Assembly (NCBI GenBank): GCA_016713765.1
Contig: JADJON010000003.1
Location: forward strand, 992,001 to 1,056,000
Length of the DNA: 64,000 nt
Direction of reading: 5' to 3'
DNA from: Bacteroidota bacterium
GTDB taxonomy: Bacteria; Bacteroidota; Bacteroidia; AKYH767-A; 2013-40CM-41-45
In this document: positions 55,189 through 63,222 of the stretch, piece by piece
Layout: each line of letters begins with the position of its first letter
Position numbering within the stretch: the stretch's first letter is position 1
Notes under the pieces: generated by a model
What the model saw: only the letters and a program-made list of their open reading frames with translations
Told to the model about the DNA's origin: nothing
The model's database searches: none
Translations under genes and position numbers: made by a program

Positions 55189-58100
55189 TCGAAGTGATGG
55201 ATTTCTTCTTCAACGCAGTGCTTGATGACCTGCGCGTTCATCGAAGGTTTCTGTACGTTCTCGCCGCGCCCTTTGGCGTCGGCTTGTTGCTGGGTCAGGC
55301 GTGCCCGTTCGGTGCGGATCTCTTCACGCAACGACTGATCACGCTTCAGGTCGAAATAGCAGGTGCCGTCCACGTAGGTGCGGGAAGGCTTGGCATAAAT
55401 GCTCATCGGGTGATCGGTCCACAGCACCAGGTCGGCATCCTTGCCGACTTTGATACTGCCCACGCGGTCGTCGACGCGCAGCATCTTCGCCGGGTTGAGG
55501 GTGACGAACTTCCAGGCTTCTTCTTCGCTCACGCCGCCGTAGAGGACCGCTTTCGCAGCTTCCTGGTTCAGGCGACGGGCCATCTCCGGATCGTCGGAAT
55601 TGAAGCCGACGGTCAGACCGAGTTTTTGCATGATCGCTCCGTTGTACGGGATGGCTTCGTACACCTCGTACTTGTAAGCCCACCAATCACTGAAGGAGGA
55701 CACGCCGCGAACGCCGTGCGCTTTCATCTTGTCGGCGACTTTGTAGCCTTCCAGGATGTGCGTGAAGGTGTTCATCTTGAAACCGAAGGAATCGGCTACG
55801 TGCATCAGCATGTTGATCTCGCTCTGCACATAGGAATGACAGGTAATGAAACGTTTGCCGTTGAGGATCTCGGCCAGCGCGTCCAGTTCCAGGTCGCGGC
55901 GGGGCGGGATTCCGCTCCGCAGCTTCGGATCACCCTTGCTCCAGGCGTTCATGGCCTGGTCGTATTCGCGTGCGCGGGTGAAGTAATCGCTGTACACCTG
56001 CTCCACGCCCATGCGTGTTTGCGGGTAACGAATGACTTGCTTGTCGCCCCAATGGCTTTGCTTCACGTTCTCGCCCAGCGCGAACTTGATGTATCCGGGC
56101 CAGTTTTCGAATTTGAGTTCTTCGGGAGAGCGGCCCCAGCGCAGTTTGATCAGTTGCGTTTGTCCGCCGATCGGATTCGCCGATCCGTGCAACAGGTGAG
56201 AAGCCGTTACGCCGCCCGCCAGTTGGCGGTAGATCTGGACATCGTCCGCGTCCAATACGTCGCCGATGCGCACTTCGGCGGAAGACGACTGTGTGCCTTC
56301 GTTGACCGAACCGCTGACGGCGATGTGCGAGTGCTCGTCGATGATGCCGGCAGTGAGGTGCATGCCGGTCGCGTCCACGACCTCGGCGCCTTCCGGAGCT
56401 TTGATGCCGCTGCCGACCTGCCGGATCTTGCCATCGCTGATCAGGACATCCGCGTTCTTCAGGATGCCGTCGGATTCGTTGGTCCATACGGTCGCGTTGC
56501 GGAACAGGACGGTCGTGGCTTTCGGAAGTTCCTTCCAGCCATAAGCCATGTTCGGATAGCGCACGGTGGCCGTCACCGGCGCCTCTTTCTTCGCGCTGTC
56601 GGTTTTCGCAACGGGGACGAAGGCGGAATCCAGCGTTGCGGTCCACGCGCTCCACTCACCGGAAGGCAACAAGACATTTCCGGAGAAGGCGGATTTCTCT
56701 GCAAGGCCGGTGAAGCGGTACAATCCTTTCGGCTCACGCTTCTTCGCTTCGAAGCTGAAGTTTATTTGTTGACCCAGGCGACTTGCGGCAGCCTTGATGG
56801 CCGAGGTATCGTCGTAGAGGTACCATTCCGGAGCAGCGGCTTCTCCGCCTACTTTCAGGCGCAGGCTGTTGCCGTTGGCAATGCGTACCGTATAGTTGCC
56901 GCGGAGATCGGACAGTTGCGGGTCAACGAACTGATAGCGCTTACCCTTCACCCAGTTTTCCAGGATCGCATTGTCCTTTTCAAACAGTCCCTTCGACGTC
57001 ACGAGGAAATTGGCCAGCATGCCCTTGCGCAGTGCCCCGACCTTGTCGGACAGGCCCAGGAAGGAAGCGGGGGTAGCGGTCAGTGCTTTCAACGCCTGCT
57101 CCTCGGACAGTCCGCGCGCGATGGCTTTCCGAATGTTCTTCCAGAAGTCGCCGCGGTTTTTCAGGTCGCTGCTGGTCAACGCGAACTCGATGCCTTGCTG
57201 AGCAAGCGTGGCAGCATTGCCGGGAGCCAACTCCCAGTGGCGCAACTGGTGCAACGAAATACCGAGCGCATCATACGGATCCGAGAGGTCGTACGCATCG
57301 GGGAATGCAACGGGAACGATCAGGCGGCAACCGGCGGCTTTGAGTTCCGCCGCGCGCTCGTACTCGTCTCCGCTTCCTTTGATAAGAAAGTTCACCCCGA
57401 ACTCTTTGCCGATCCGTGCGACCCGGAGTTCGTTTTGTTTGTCGCCTGCTTCAAACCATTGCGGCAGCTCGAGGTTACGGTTGAACGATTCGAGCGTGAT
57501 GTTGTATTCTTTCTTGTTGCCGCCTTCCTTGTACCAGCGTGCATCGTACCAGGTCTGGCGCAGCAGGGCGATGCTGCCCATCAGCGACGAAGGATAATCC
57601 TGCGTCGAGATGCCTTTGTCGAATGAATAGGCCGCGGCAGCGCGGTCGCGCAGGATCAACTCATGCTCTTCGCCATCGCCGAGCAGGACACAGGCCGCTG
57701 TGCCGCGAACGACGCCGTCGCGTTGCGTCGAGAGTACCGTTCCGAAACCCAGCTTACGCCACTCTTCGGCTTTCTTGGTATCGGCGACAAAGCTGCGATA
57801 GGCATCCACCTCCGCCTTGACGGCCTGGTTCCAGTCGTAGGCGCCTTTGGTATTCGTCAGCAACTGCGGGTCTTCGAAATTTCCCTGCGGACGCTTCAGC
57901 TCGGGTTGACCGTAATCGGAAACCAGTTCGATCAGCGACGGATAGATCGACTTTCCTTTGTAGTCGTACACGACCGCGTCGGATGGAACCGTGACACCGG
58001 CGCCGGCCTCCAGGATCAATCCATCGCGTACCAGGATGGTGGCGGGATCGACCACGGTCTTGTAGTTCACGTAGAGGCGGACATTCGTGATCGCATAGGT

Positions 58101-58205
58101 GATGTGCCGGGGGTCGGTGGGACCGTTGACAGGAAAGGTTTGCTGCGCGTTGGCGTTGATGAACAGAAAGAACAGGCAGCACAGGAGCGTAAAGAATCGT
58201 TGCAT
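55185..58205 (-). CDS. Double-domain amidohydrolase, only the second domain with metal ligands
   Basis: A 1006-residue exported protein made of two amidohydrolase units. Unit 1 (about 25-450) has the frame of the family (VRDGLILEAGAGVTVPSDAVV, GKVGALRKGMLANFLV) but IYPSLIELVSDYGQ in place of the HxH strand. A linker/beta domain follows (about 450-560). Unit 2 (about 565-970) has the intact His625-Ser-His627 site in GIIDEHSHIAVSG, later His residues in ITCHSYVQ and FTHILEGY, and GFNSDDPEMARRL with the catalytic Asp candidate. It could cleave amide or peptide-like bonds; substrate unknown. First gene of a coupled pair with 53875-55188. Confidence 0.85.
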   Translation of the reverse strand: MQRFFTLLCCLFFLFINANAQQTFPVNGPTDPRHITYAITNVRLYVNYKTVVDPATILVRDGLILEAGAGVTVPSDAVVYDYKGKSIYPSLIELVSDYGQPELKRPQGNFEDPQLLTNTKGAYDWNQAVKAEVDAYRSFVADTKKAEEWRKLGFGTVLSTQRDGVVRGTAACVLLGDGEEHELILRDRAAAAYSFDKGISTQDYPSSLMGSIALLRQTWYDARWYKEGGNKKEYNITLESFNRNLELPQWFEAGDKQNELRVARIGKEFGVNFLIKGSGDEYERAAELKAAGCRLIVPVAFPDAYDLSDPYDALGISLHQLRHWELAPGNAATLAQQGIEFALTSSDLKNRGDFWKNIRKAIARGLSEEQALKALTATPASFLGLSDKVGALRKGMLANFLVTSKGLFEKDNAILENWVKGKRYQFVDPQLSDLRGNYTVRIANGNSLRLKVGGEAAAPEWYLYDDTSAIKAAASRLGQQINFSFEAKKREPKGLYRFTGLAEKSAFSGNVLLPSGEWSAWTATLDSAFVPVAKTDSAKKEAPVTATVRYPNMAYGWKELPKATTVLFRNATVWTNESDGILKNADVLISDGKIRQVGSGIKAPEGAEVVDATGMHLTAGIIDEHSHIAVSGSVNEGTQSSSAEVRIGDVLDADDVQIYRQLAGGVTASHLLHGSANPIGGQTQLIKLRWGRSPEELKFENWPGYIKFALGENVKQSHWGDKQVIRYPQTRMGVEQVYSDYFTRAREYDQAMNAWSKGDPKLRSGIPPRRDLELDALAEILNGKRFITCHSYVQSEINMLMHVADSFGFKMNTFTHILEGYKVADKMKAHGVRGVSSFSDWWAYKYEVYEAIPYNGAIMQKLGLTVGFNSDDPEMARRLNQEAAKAVLYGGVSEEEAWKFVTLNPAKMLRVDDRVGSIKVGKDADLVLWTDHPMSIYAKPSRTYVDGTCYFDLKRDQSLREEIRTERARLTQQQADAKGRGENVQKPSMNAQVIKHCVEEEIHHFE

Positions 58206-58224
58206 GCAGGTCGTTTAAGGCGAC

Positions 58225-58232
58225 CGAAGATA
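58225..58232 (-). promoter_or_regulatory. -7 promoter box TATCTTCG of the amidohydrolase operon
   Basis: Same sequence as the tRNA-Leu box; ends 20 nt before the ATG at 58205, implying a leader of about 14 nt. Confidence 0.6.
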
Positions 58233-58278
58233 ACGATTCGTCAAGTGTTAAAAGGTGAATGAAACCTTAAAATCGGTG

Positions 58279-59463
58279 TTAACGGAGAACCTTTCCGGCC
58301 CAAATAACCATCGAATTACGCTCCCAGCGCAGCAGGATGGCTCCAGGTGGCAGCACCGGCAGGTTGAGCCGAAATTCATTGGCCGCCGCCGGCAACCGAT
58401 GGAAGGCCAACTCCCTTCCGGATAGGTCCGACAACCTGACAGCATCACCAGCTTCCAGGTTCAGGCCGCTGAACAGCAGTTGGTCGCCGGACGGACTCAG
58501 TGTCACGCTCGGCCCAGCCTTCGCAGGAGGAGAGATTGCCGTTGTGACACAGGCCGCACAAGTCCGCTGAACCGATACGCTGGTATCGTTGAGCACAAGC
58601 GAATCGAAAATCAGACCGGCCGCGCAATCGGCTTTCAGTTGTGCGTCGAGCCAGGGAAGCAGGAACCGGTTGATGCAGTCGTGCTGGACCGTGCGGGAAA
58701 TCGCGGGAGACGGAGTGCAACTGGCCTCACCGATGTTGCAATAGAAATTCGATTCCGCCATCTGGCAATGACTGCCGCCCCGGATAGTCACGAGGTTGCG
58801 GCAGTTGCTGCCGAGCGCATCGTACATGGGTTGTTGATGTGCCGCGATCGGTGTCACGCAGTCATTTTCACCGGCAAACAAAAGTGCGGGAAGGTCGATG
58901 CCAGCCGCAGCGGTGATCGCGGAAGGCGTTGTTTCGGCAGCAGCGAAATTGACGAGCACACGGAAACCCGTATCCTGTGCAGCAGCCAGAAAGCTGGCGC
59001 CTCCGCCCATCGAATGCCCCATGGCGGCGGAAACCGTTGCAACGCGCTGATAGAAAAAGCCGGAAGGATCGCTGTTTTCATTGAGCAGGGCGGAACGCAC
59101 AAAGGCGATGTCCTGTCCGAGTGCGGCATGTTGGGGAGACAAGCCGGTTTCGGTGCGCGGAAACGCGATGATGTAGCCGGAAGGAACGACCGCTTCCCAG
59201 ATGTTCTGATACGCATCCCAACTCATCACGAAGCCGTGTCCGAATACCAACAAAGGATACGCTTCCCCGTTGCCCGCAGCGACCGGAACACCGTCGCCGG
59301 CCTGGTCCGCAGGATAGTAGATCTCCACCGGAACCGGTCTGCTTCGGGCAGCATCCGTATAGGTGGTGCTGAGATGACCGATGGCAAAGGGCTGGGCAAA
59401 GCCTTGAAAGCCTGTCAGCATCAGTCCGAAAAGGGTAAACAGCAGTCGCCTGGTCAGTTCCAT
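58279..59463 (-). CDS. T9SS-secreted alpha/beta hydrolase (cutinase/PET-hydrolase-like)
   Basis: A 394-residue exported hydrolase. Signal peptide LLFTLFGLMLTGFQGFAQ. The catalytic domain (about 25-290) has the oxyanion region LLVFGHGFVMSWDAY, nucleophile elbow GHSMGGG, acid in FAGENDCVTP and His in RGGSHCQM, with several Cys that could form disulfides. The arrangement resembles chlorophyllase/PETase-like esterases. A type A T9SS sorting domain closes it (about 320-394: LSDLSGRELAFHRL, LPPGAILLRWE). It probably hydrolyses ester substrates outside the cell; the actual substrate cannot be told from sequence. Confidence 0.85.
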   Translation of the reverse strand: MELTRRLLFTLFGLMLTGFQGFAQPFAIGHLSTTYTDAARSRPVPVEIYYPADQAGDGVPVAAGNGEAYPLLVFGHGFVMSWDAYQNIWEAVVPSGYIIAFPRTETGLSPQHAALGQDIAFVRSALLNENSDPSGFFYQRVATVSAAMGHSMGGGASFLAAAQDTGFRVLVNFAAAETTPSAITAAAGIDLPALLFAGENDCVTPIAAHQQPMYDALGSNCRNLVTIRGGSHCQMAESNFYCNIGEASCTPSPAISRTVQHDCINRFLLPWLDAQLKADCAAGLIFDSLVLNDTSVSVQRTCAACVTTAISPPAKAGPSVTLSPSGDQLLFSGLNLEAGDAVRLSDLSGRELAFHRLPAAANEFRLNLPVLPPGAILLRWERNSMVIWAGKVLR

Positions 59464-59519
59464 AGGATCGGAAACAAGTTAAGCCGATTTTCTGTTCAGA
59501 AGAACACGCTTAAAAAGCC

Positions 59520-59527
59520 TACTTTTG
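59520..59527 (+). promoter_or_regulatory. -7 promoter box TACTTTTG
   Basis: Perfect TAnnTTTG; ends 18 nt before the ATG at 59545 and fixes that start. The frame is open far upstream only because it runs antisense to the hydrolase gene. Confidence 0.6.
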
Positions 59528-59544
59528 ACGAAAATCCTCCCCCC

Positions 59545-60198
59545 ATGAGTTCCGCCCTACTCGCCAAGATCCACTTTATCAGCGCCCTGCTGTTCCTGAT
59601 CCTGTACCTGGTCAAGCTGATCTTACTCTTCACGAACAAGAAGGCATTGCAGTCGATGACCGCCGTGACGAAAGTTCCGGAAATGATCATCAGCACGCTC
59701 TTTCTGGTGACCGGCGTATGGCTCTTGGTGATCCTTGGTGGAATCAAGCTGTTCCACATCATCAAACTGGTCTTCGTGTTCCTCGCGATCCCACTGGGGG
59801 TGATCGGCTTCAAGAAACAGCGCTATGCTGCCGCGATCCTGTCGGTGCTCTTTATCGTCCTCGCGTACGGCATGGCGGAGATGAGCAAGAACAAGCCCTT
59901 CCTGCCGGCCAAGGTGGTGATGAATAACGACGACGGCAGTCCGTTGGCACAAGGCGCGAAAGTGTATCATGCCAACTGCGTGTTCTGTCATGGCACCGAC
60001 GGCAAGAAAATGTACCGTACCGCGCCGGACCTTAGCACAAGCAGCCTCGACGCCCTCAGCATGCAAGGCATGATCACCGATGGCAGCAAGGGTAAGATGC
60101 CCGCCTACGGCAAAGTGCTCTCCGCCGATGAGATCGCGCAGGTCGCGCTCTACGTGCAATCGTTGAAGACCGGTTCCAACATCCAGGTGAATCCCTGA
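59545..60198 (+). CDS. Membrane-anchored cytochrome c with SirB2-like four-helix N-terminus
   Basis: A 217-residue fusion. Residues about 5-112 form four transmembrane helices (LLAKIHFISALLFLILYLVK; IISTLFLVTGVWLLVILGG) resembling the SirB2-type small membrane domain. The remainder is a periplasmic class I cytochrome c with CVFCHG as heme motif and Met in KGKMPAYGKVLS as probable sixth ligand. Likely an electron carrier tied to the membrane; partner oxidase unknown. hflX starts 12 bp after its stop and may be co-transcribed. Confidence 0.82.
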   Translation: MSSALLAKIHFISALLFLILYLVKLILLFTNKKALQSMTAVTKVPEMIISTLFLVTGVWLLVILGGIKLFHIIKLVFVFLAIPLGVIGFKKQRYAAAILSVLFIVLAYGMAEMSKNKPFLPAKVVMNNDDGSPLAQGAKVYHANCVFCHGTDGKKMYRTAPDLSTSSLDALSMQGMITDGSKGKMPAYGKVLSADEIAQVALYVQSLKTGSNIQVNP

Positions 60199-60210
60199 GC
60201 ATAAACATCC

Positions 60211-61410
60211 TTGTCCAAACACCTTCACCCGACCGGTCGTAAGCAGGAAACTGCGGTGCTCATCGGCCTACTGCAGAAAGGACAATCGGACCGGCAGTTG
60301 ACCGAATACCTCGACGAGCTGGCCTTCCTGACGGAGACGGCCGGCGCCCTCACACTGCGTCGCTTTTCCCAAAAGCTGGACGCGCCCGACTCCAAGACCT
60401 TCATCGGCAGCGGCAAGCTGAACGAGATCCGTGATTTCATCGCCGAACACAAGGTCGATCTGGCGGTCTTCGACGACGAACTGAGCGGCACACAGATCCG
60501 CAACATCGAAAAGGTGTTGAACTGCCGCGTGCTCGACCGCAGCAACCTCATCCTCGACATCTTCGCCAAGCGTGCCCGCAGCGCACAGGCCAAGGCACAG
60601 GTGGAGCTGGCGCAATACCAGTACCTTCTCCCCCGCCTTACCCGCATGTGGACGCACCTCGAGAAGCAACGCGGCGGCATCGGGATGCGCGGTCCGGGCG
60701 AATCGGAAATTGAAACAGACCGTCGGGCCATCCGGGACCGACTGGCCCGCCTGAAGGAACAGTTGCGCGCGATCGAAAAGCAAAGCGCCACCCAGCGCAA
60801 GCAACGCGGAGAATTCGTGCGCGTGGCCCTGGTGGGTTATACGAACGTCGGGAAATCCACGCTGATGAACCTGCTCAGCAAAAGCGACGTCTTTGCCGAG
60901 AACAAATTGTTCGCCACACTGGACACCACCGTTCGCAAGGTGGTATACGACCGGATCCCGTTCCTGCTCTCCGATACGGTGGGATTCATCCGGAAGCTGC
61001 CGCACGGACTGATCGAATCGTTCAAATCAACGCTCGACGAAGTTCGGGAAGCGGACGTGTTGTTGCACGTGGTCGACATCTCCCATCCGCAGTTCGAGGA
61101 CCAGATCGCCGTGGTAAAAGAAACCCTGGCCGAACTGGGTACGGCCGACAAGCCCACCCTGATGGTGTTCAACAAGATCGACGCCTATCATTATGTACCG
61201 AAGGAAGAAGACGATCTGACGCCCGAAACGAAAGAGAACCTTTCGCTGGAAGAATTCAAAAAAAGCTGGATGAGCCAGTTGGGCGAGCAATGCGTATTCA
61301 TCTCCGCCGCCAATCGGACCAATATCGACGAGTTGCGACTACGCCTTACTTCGATGGTGAAGGAGATACATTTGGTGCGGTATCCGAATTATTTGGGGAG
61401 TGAACAGTGA
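60211..61410 (+). CDS. hflX: GTPase HflX
   Basis: A 399-residue ribosome-associated GTPase that splits stalled ribosomes. The N-terminal HflX domain (about 20-165) includes GSGKLNEIRDFI and the signature LARLTRMW-like PRLTRMWTHLEKQRGGIGMRG. The G domain has the P-loop GYTNVGKST (about 208-216), G2 Thr in FATLDTTVRK, G3 DTVGFIRKLPHGLIESF and G4 NKID. The start is a TTG at 60211; no ATG fits the full N-terminus. The last codons (AGT GAA CAG TGA, residues SEQ) belong to a heptamer array that has run into the gene. Confidence 0.95.
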   Translation: MSKHLHPTGRKQETAVLIGLLQKGQSDRQLTEYLDELAFLTETAGALTLRRFSQKLDAPDSKTFIGSGKLNEIRDFIAEHKVDLAVFDDELSGTQIRNIEKVLNCRVLDRSNLILDIFAKRARSAQAKAQVELAQYQYLLPRLTRMWTHLEKQRGGIGMRGPGESEIETDRRAIRDRLARLKEQLRAIEKQSATQRKQRGEFVRVALVGYTNVGKSTLMNLLSKSDVFAENKLFATLDTTVRKVVYDRIPFLLSDTVGFIRKLPHGLIESFKSTLDEVREADVLLHVVDISHPQFEDQIAVVKETLAELGTADKPTLMVFNKIDAYHYVPKEEDDLTPETKENLSLEEFKKSWMSQLGEQCVFISAANRTNIDELRLRLTSMVKEIHLVRYPNYLGSEQ

Positions 61411-61499
61411 ACCTTGCCCGCCGTAGCTTTAGCGTAGGCGGGAGTGAATAGCGAATAGCGAATAGCGAATAGCGAATAGTAAAAGGTGAACAGTTACTA
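61395..61499 (+). repeat. Heptamer array with hairpin element at the end of hflX
   Basis: Starts inside hflX with GGAGTGAACAGTGA. A hairpin copy follows at 61417-61442 (CCCGCC/GGCGGG, interior GTAGCTTTAGCGTA), then five GCGAATA units, GTGAACA and GTTACTA. The array is broken at the TA at 61498-61499 by the IS630 element and resumes at 62701. Confidence 0.9.
61417..61442 (+). repeat. Hairpin element, copy 14 (CCCGCC/GGCGGG)
   Basis: Perfect 6-bp stem; one interior change (GTAGCTTTAGCGTA). Confidence 0.8.
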
Positions 61500-62700
61500 G
61501 TGTCATGTCAAGCATGGACTGACGGATAAAGGCGCTTTAGTTTTATGCGGGCATCTTTTGTAGTGAACTGCCAGTTGATTGCTTTCGTTTTTTTATTCCG
61601 ATCAATTTGCCATGCGAGCGCTTCCTCGGTTACCGCCTCCATTGTGGGAATGTGTCTGTTTAGGCATTTTCGACTTAGGACATTGAGTTCTATTTCGGCC
61701 ATGTTGAGCCAACTTCCATGTTTCGGAGTATAGACAAATTCAAATCGATCCCAGATTCTCTTTGCTTCTGTTGGTTCAAAAGCTTCATAAAAAGCGCCTG
61801 GACTGTGAGTTTTATAATTATCCATGACCAAAGTGATTTTCTTGGCTTTGGGATACCATTCATCCGCAATTCTTTTTACAAAGGTTGCCCAGTCAATTTT
61901 TGTTTTTTGCTCCTTTACATCTACGAATCGTTTTCCTTTCAAGGGCTCATTCGCCATAAAAACATTGCACATTCCATGGCGAATGTAATCGTAGTCAACT
62001 TTGGCGGGCTGTCCCGGTTTCATTTCAATACTTCGATGGGCTTCTGCGATAAGTTGTTTTGGAGATTCATCCATACAGATAACTGGATTCGCCTTGTCAT
62101 AAGGCCTTTTATAAACATCCAGTACTTTCTCCATGTTGGCAACAAACTCGGCGTTAGCTTCTGGCGGAATAACCCATCCTTTTACCTTCCAGGGACGTAA
62201 GTCGTTTTTTTAAAACGGTTCGCACCGTTTCGTGAGAGATTTTATCTACATAATTTAACTCGACCATTTTGTCTGCCAGAAGCCGCAAAGACCACTTGGC
62301 CTGGCCTTTTGGTGGCTTGCTGCAACAAAGGGTCACCAACTTTGCTTCAACTTCACCGTCAGCCTTTCTCTCATAATTGCGCGTGGAGGGCTTTCTTTCC
62401 AAAGTATTCTCAAGACCTTCCTCTATAAAGCGCTTTTTACCCGATCAATGGTTCGCATACCCACTTTCAATACCGTACTGATCTGTTCATTAGTAACGGG
62501 CTCAGCAAACTTGCCCCGGTCACAATTCAACAAAATGTATGCGATTCTGAATGTGTGCGAAGAATGAGAACCCTTATTAATGATGGTCATCAGTTCCTCG
62601 CGTTCTGGTTTGGTTAGATGAATGGTGTATTTTGTCATAGGATAAGGTTTTGACAAAAATACACATTTTATTTTGCGTCATATTACACTTGACATGACAC
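61500..62700 (-). mobile_element. IS630/Tc1-mariner-type insertion sequence
   Basis: A 1201-bp element with terminal inverted repeats GTGTCATGTCAAG at both ends, each flanked by TA (61498-61499, 62701-62702), the TA duplication typical of the IS630/mariner group. It inserted into a heptamer array: removing it restores continuous GTTACTA/GTTATTA units. Its transposase frame is broken twice. Confidence 0.92.
61508..62656 (-). pseudogene. IS630-family transposase in three frames
   Basis: Three consecutive frames encode one transposase. Part 1 (62656-62423) is the N-terminal helix-turn-helix (MTKYTIHLTKPEREEL, KVGMRTIDRVK). Part 2 (about 62430-62154) continues with ERKPSTRNYERKADGE and AKWSLRLLADKMVE. 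Part 3 (about 62205-61508) is the DDE domain: CMDESPKQL, LVMDNYKTH and MAEIELNVLSRK hold the two Asp and the Glu. The first break is a -1 change at an A5 run (GTAAAAAGC), the second a +1 or -2 change at an A7 run. Parts 1 and 3 share a frame. Either decay, homopolymer sequencing error or slippage-type recoding; the DDE residues themselves are intact. Confidence 0.85.
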
Positions 62701-62733
62701 TAGTTATTAGTTACTAGTTATTAGTTACTAGTT
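62701..62733 (+). repeat. Continuation of the interrupted heptamer array (GTTACTA/GTTATTA)
   Basis: Four to five units directly after the IS630 right end; same family as 962-1004. Confidence 0.85.
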
Positions 62734-62742
62734 CCCGGTAAT

Positions 62743-62779
62743 AAAAAAAGAAACCCCGTTCGCCGGGGTTTCTTTTTTT
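62743..62779. terminator. Intrinsic terminator of the DsrE-like operon
   Basis: GAAACCCCG (62750-62758) pairs with CGGGGTTTC (62764-62772), flanked by A7 and T7, so it can work in both directions. Confidence 0.9.
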
Positions 62780-62790
62780 GTTATCGGGGT

Positions 62791-63222
62791 TTATCGGCCG
62801 GCTTTGATGTAGCTCCAGCCTTCTTGTTGTTTGTCGCTGAGTTCGATGATGGCGGCGGGGACCACGTCGGATTCGGGTAGCAGTTGCTCCGCTTTGATGT
62901 TCATGCGTTTCATCGAGTTGCCGCAGGCTTTGAACTCCACCTGTTCCTTTTTAAGGCTGACGACTTGTTCACGAAAAAAAGTGCTGTCGGTCATGAGCAG
63001 TTTCACCGCCGGGCCATGGCAGACAAGTTCCAGTTGCGCCTGCGGGTCGGCATTACGGAAGTTGCGAAGTTGCCGTAGCGTGACCGACATCACCGCCGTG
63101 TCTCCGCTGGAGAGGTCGACCACCGCTTTGCGCTGACTGGTTTGAGCAATGCCCTCGCCGGCCAGCAGCAGCATGCACCCGCAAAGCAGAAGCATCCGAA
63201 AGTAACCCATGGTTGAGATCAA
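62791..63222 (-). CDS. Exported DsrE-family-like protein
   Basis: A 143-residue protein with a signal peptide (FRMLLLCGCMLLLAGEGIAQ). The mature domain has the DsrE/F layout: early Rossmann-like strand KAVVDLSSGDTAVMSVTLRQL, LELVCHGPAVKLLM, and the Cys-bearing VEFKACGNSMKRMNI followed by VPAAIIELSDKQQEGWSYIKAG. Related cytosolic proteins carry sulfur on this Cys; exported versions in Bacteroidota are uncharacterised. The ATG overlaps the stop of the upstream T9SS gene (ATGA, 63219-63222), so the two genes are translationally coupled. A strong terminator follows. Confidence 0.82.
   Translation of the reverse strand: MISTMGYFRMLLLCGCMLLLAGEGIAQTSQRKAVVDLSSGDTAVMSVTLRQLRNFRNADPQAQLELVCHGPAVKLLMTDSTFFREQVVSLKKEQVEFKACGNSMKRMNIKAEQLLPESDVVPAAIIELSDKQQEGWSYIKAGR

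Noticed and set aside
55194..57626. Antisense ORF of 810 codons opposite the amidohydrolase gene
   Set aside because: Shadow frame; the HSH-containing amidohydrolase on the minus strand is real.
58480..59544. 355-codon N-terminal extension of the membrane cytochrome c frame
   Set aside because: It runs antisense through the hydrolase gene; a perfect -7 box at 59520 and the membrane helix directly after the ATG at 59545 fix the later start.
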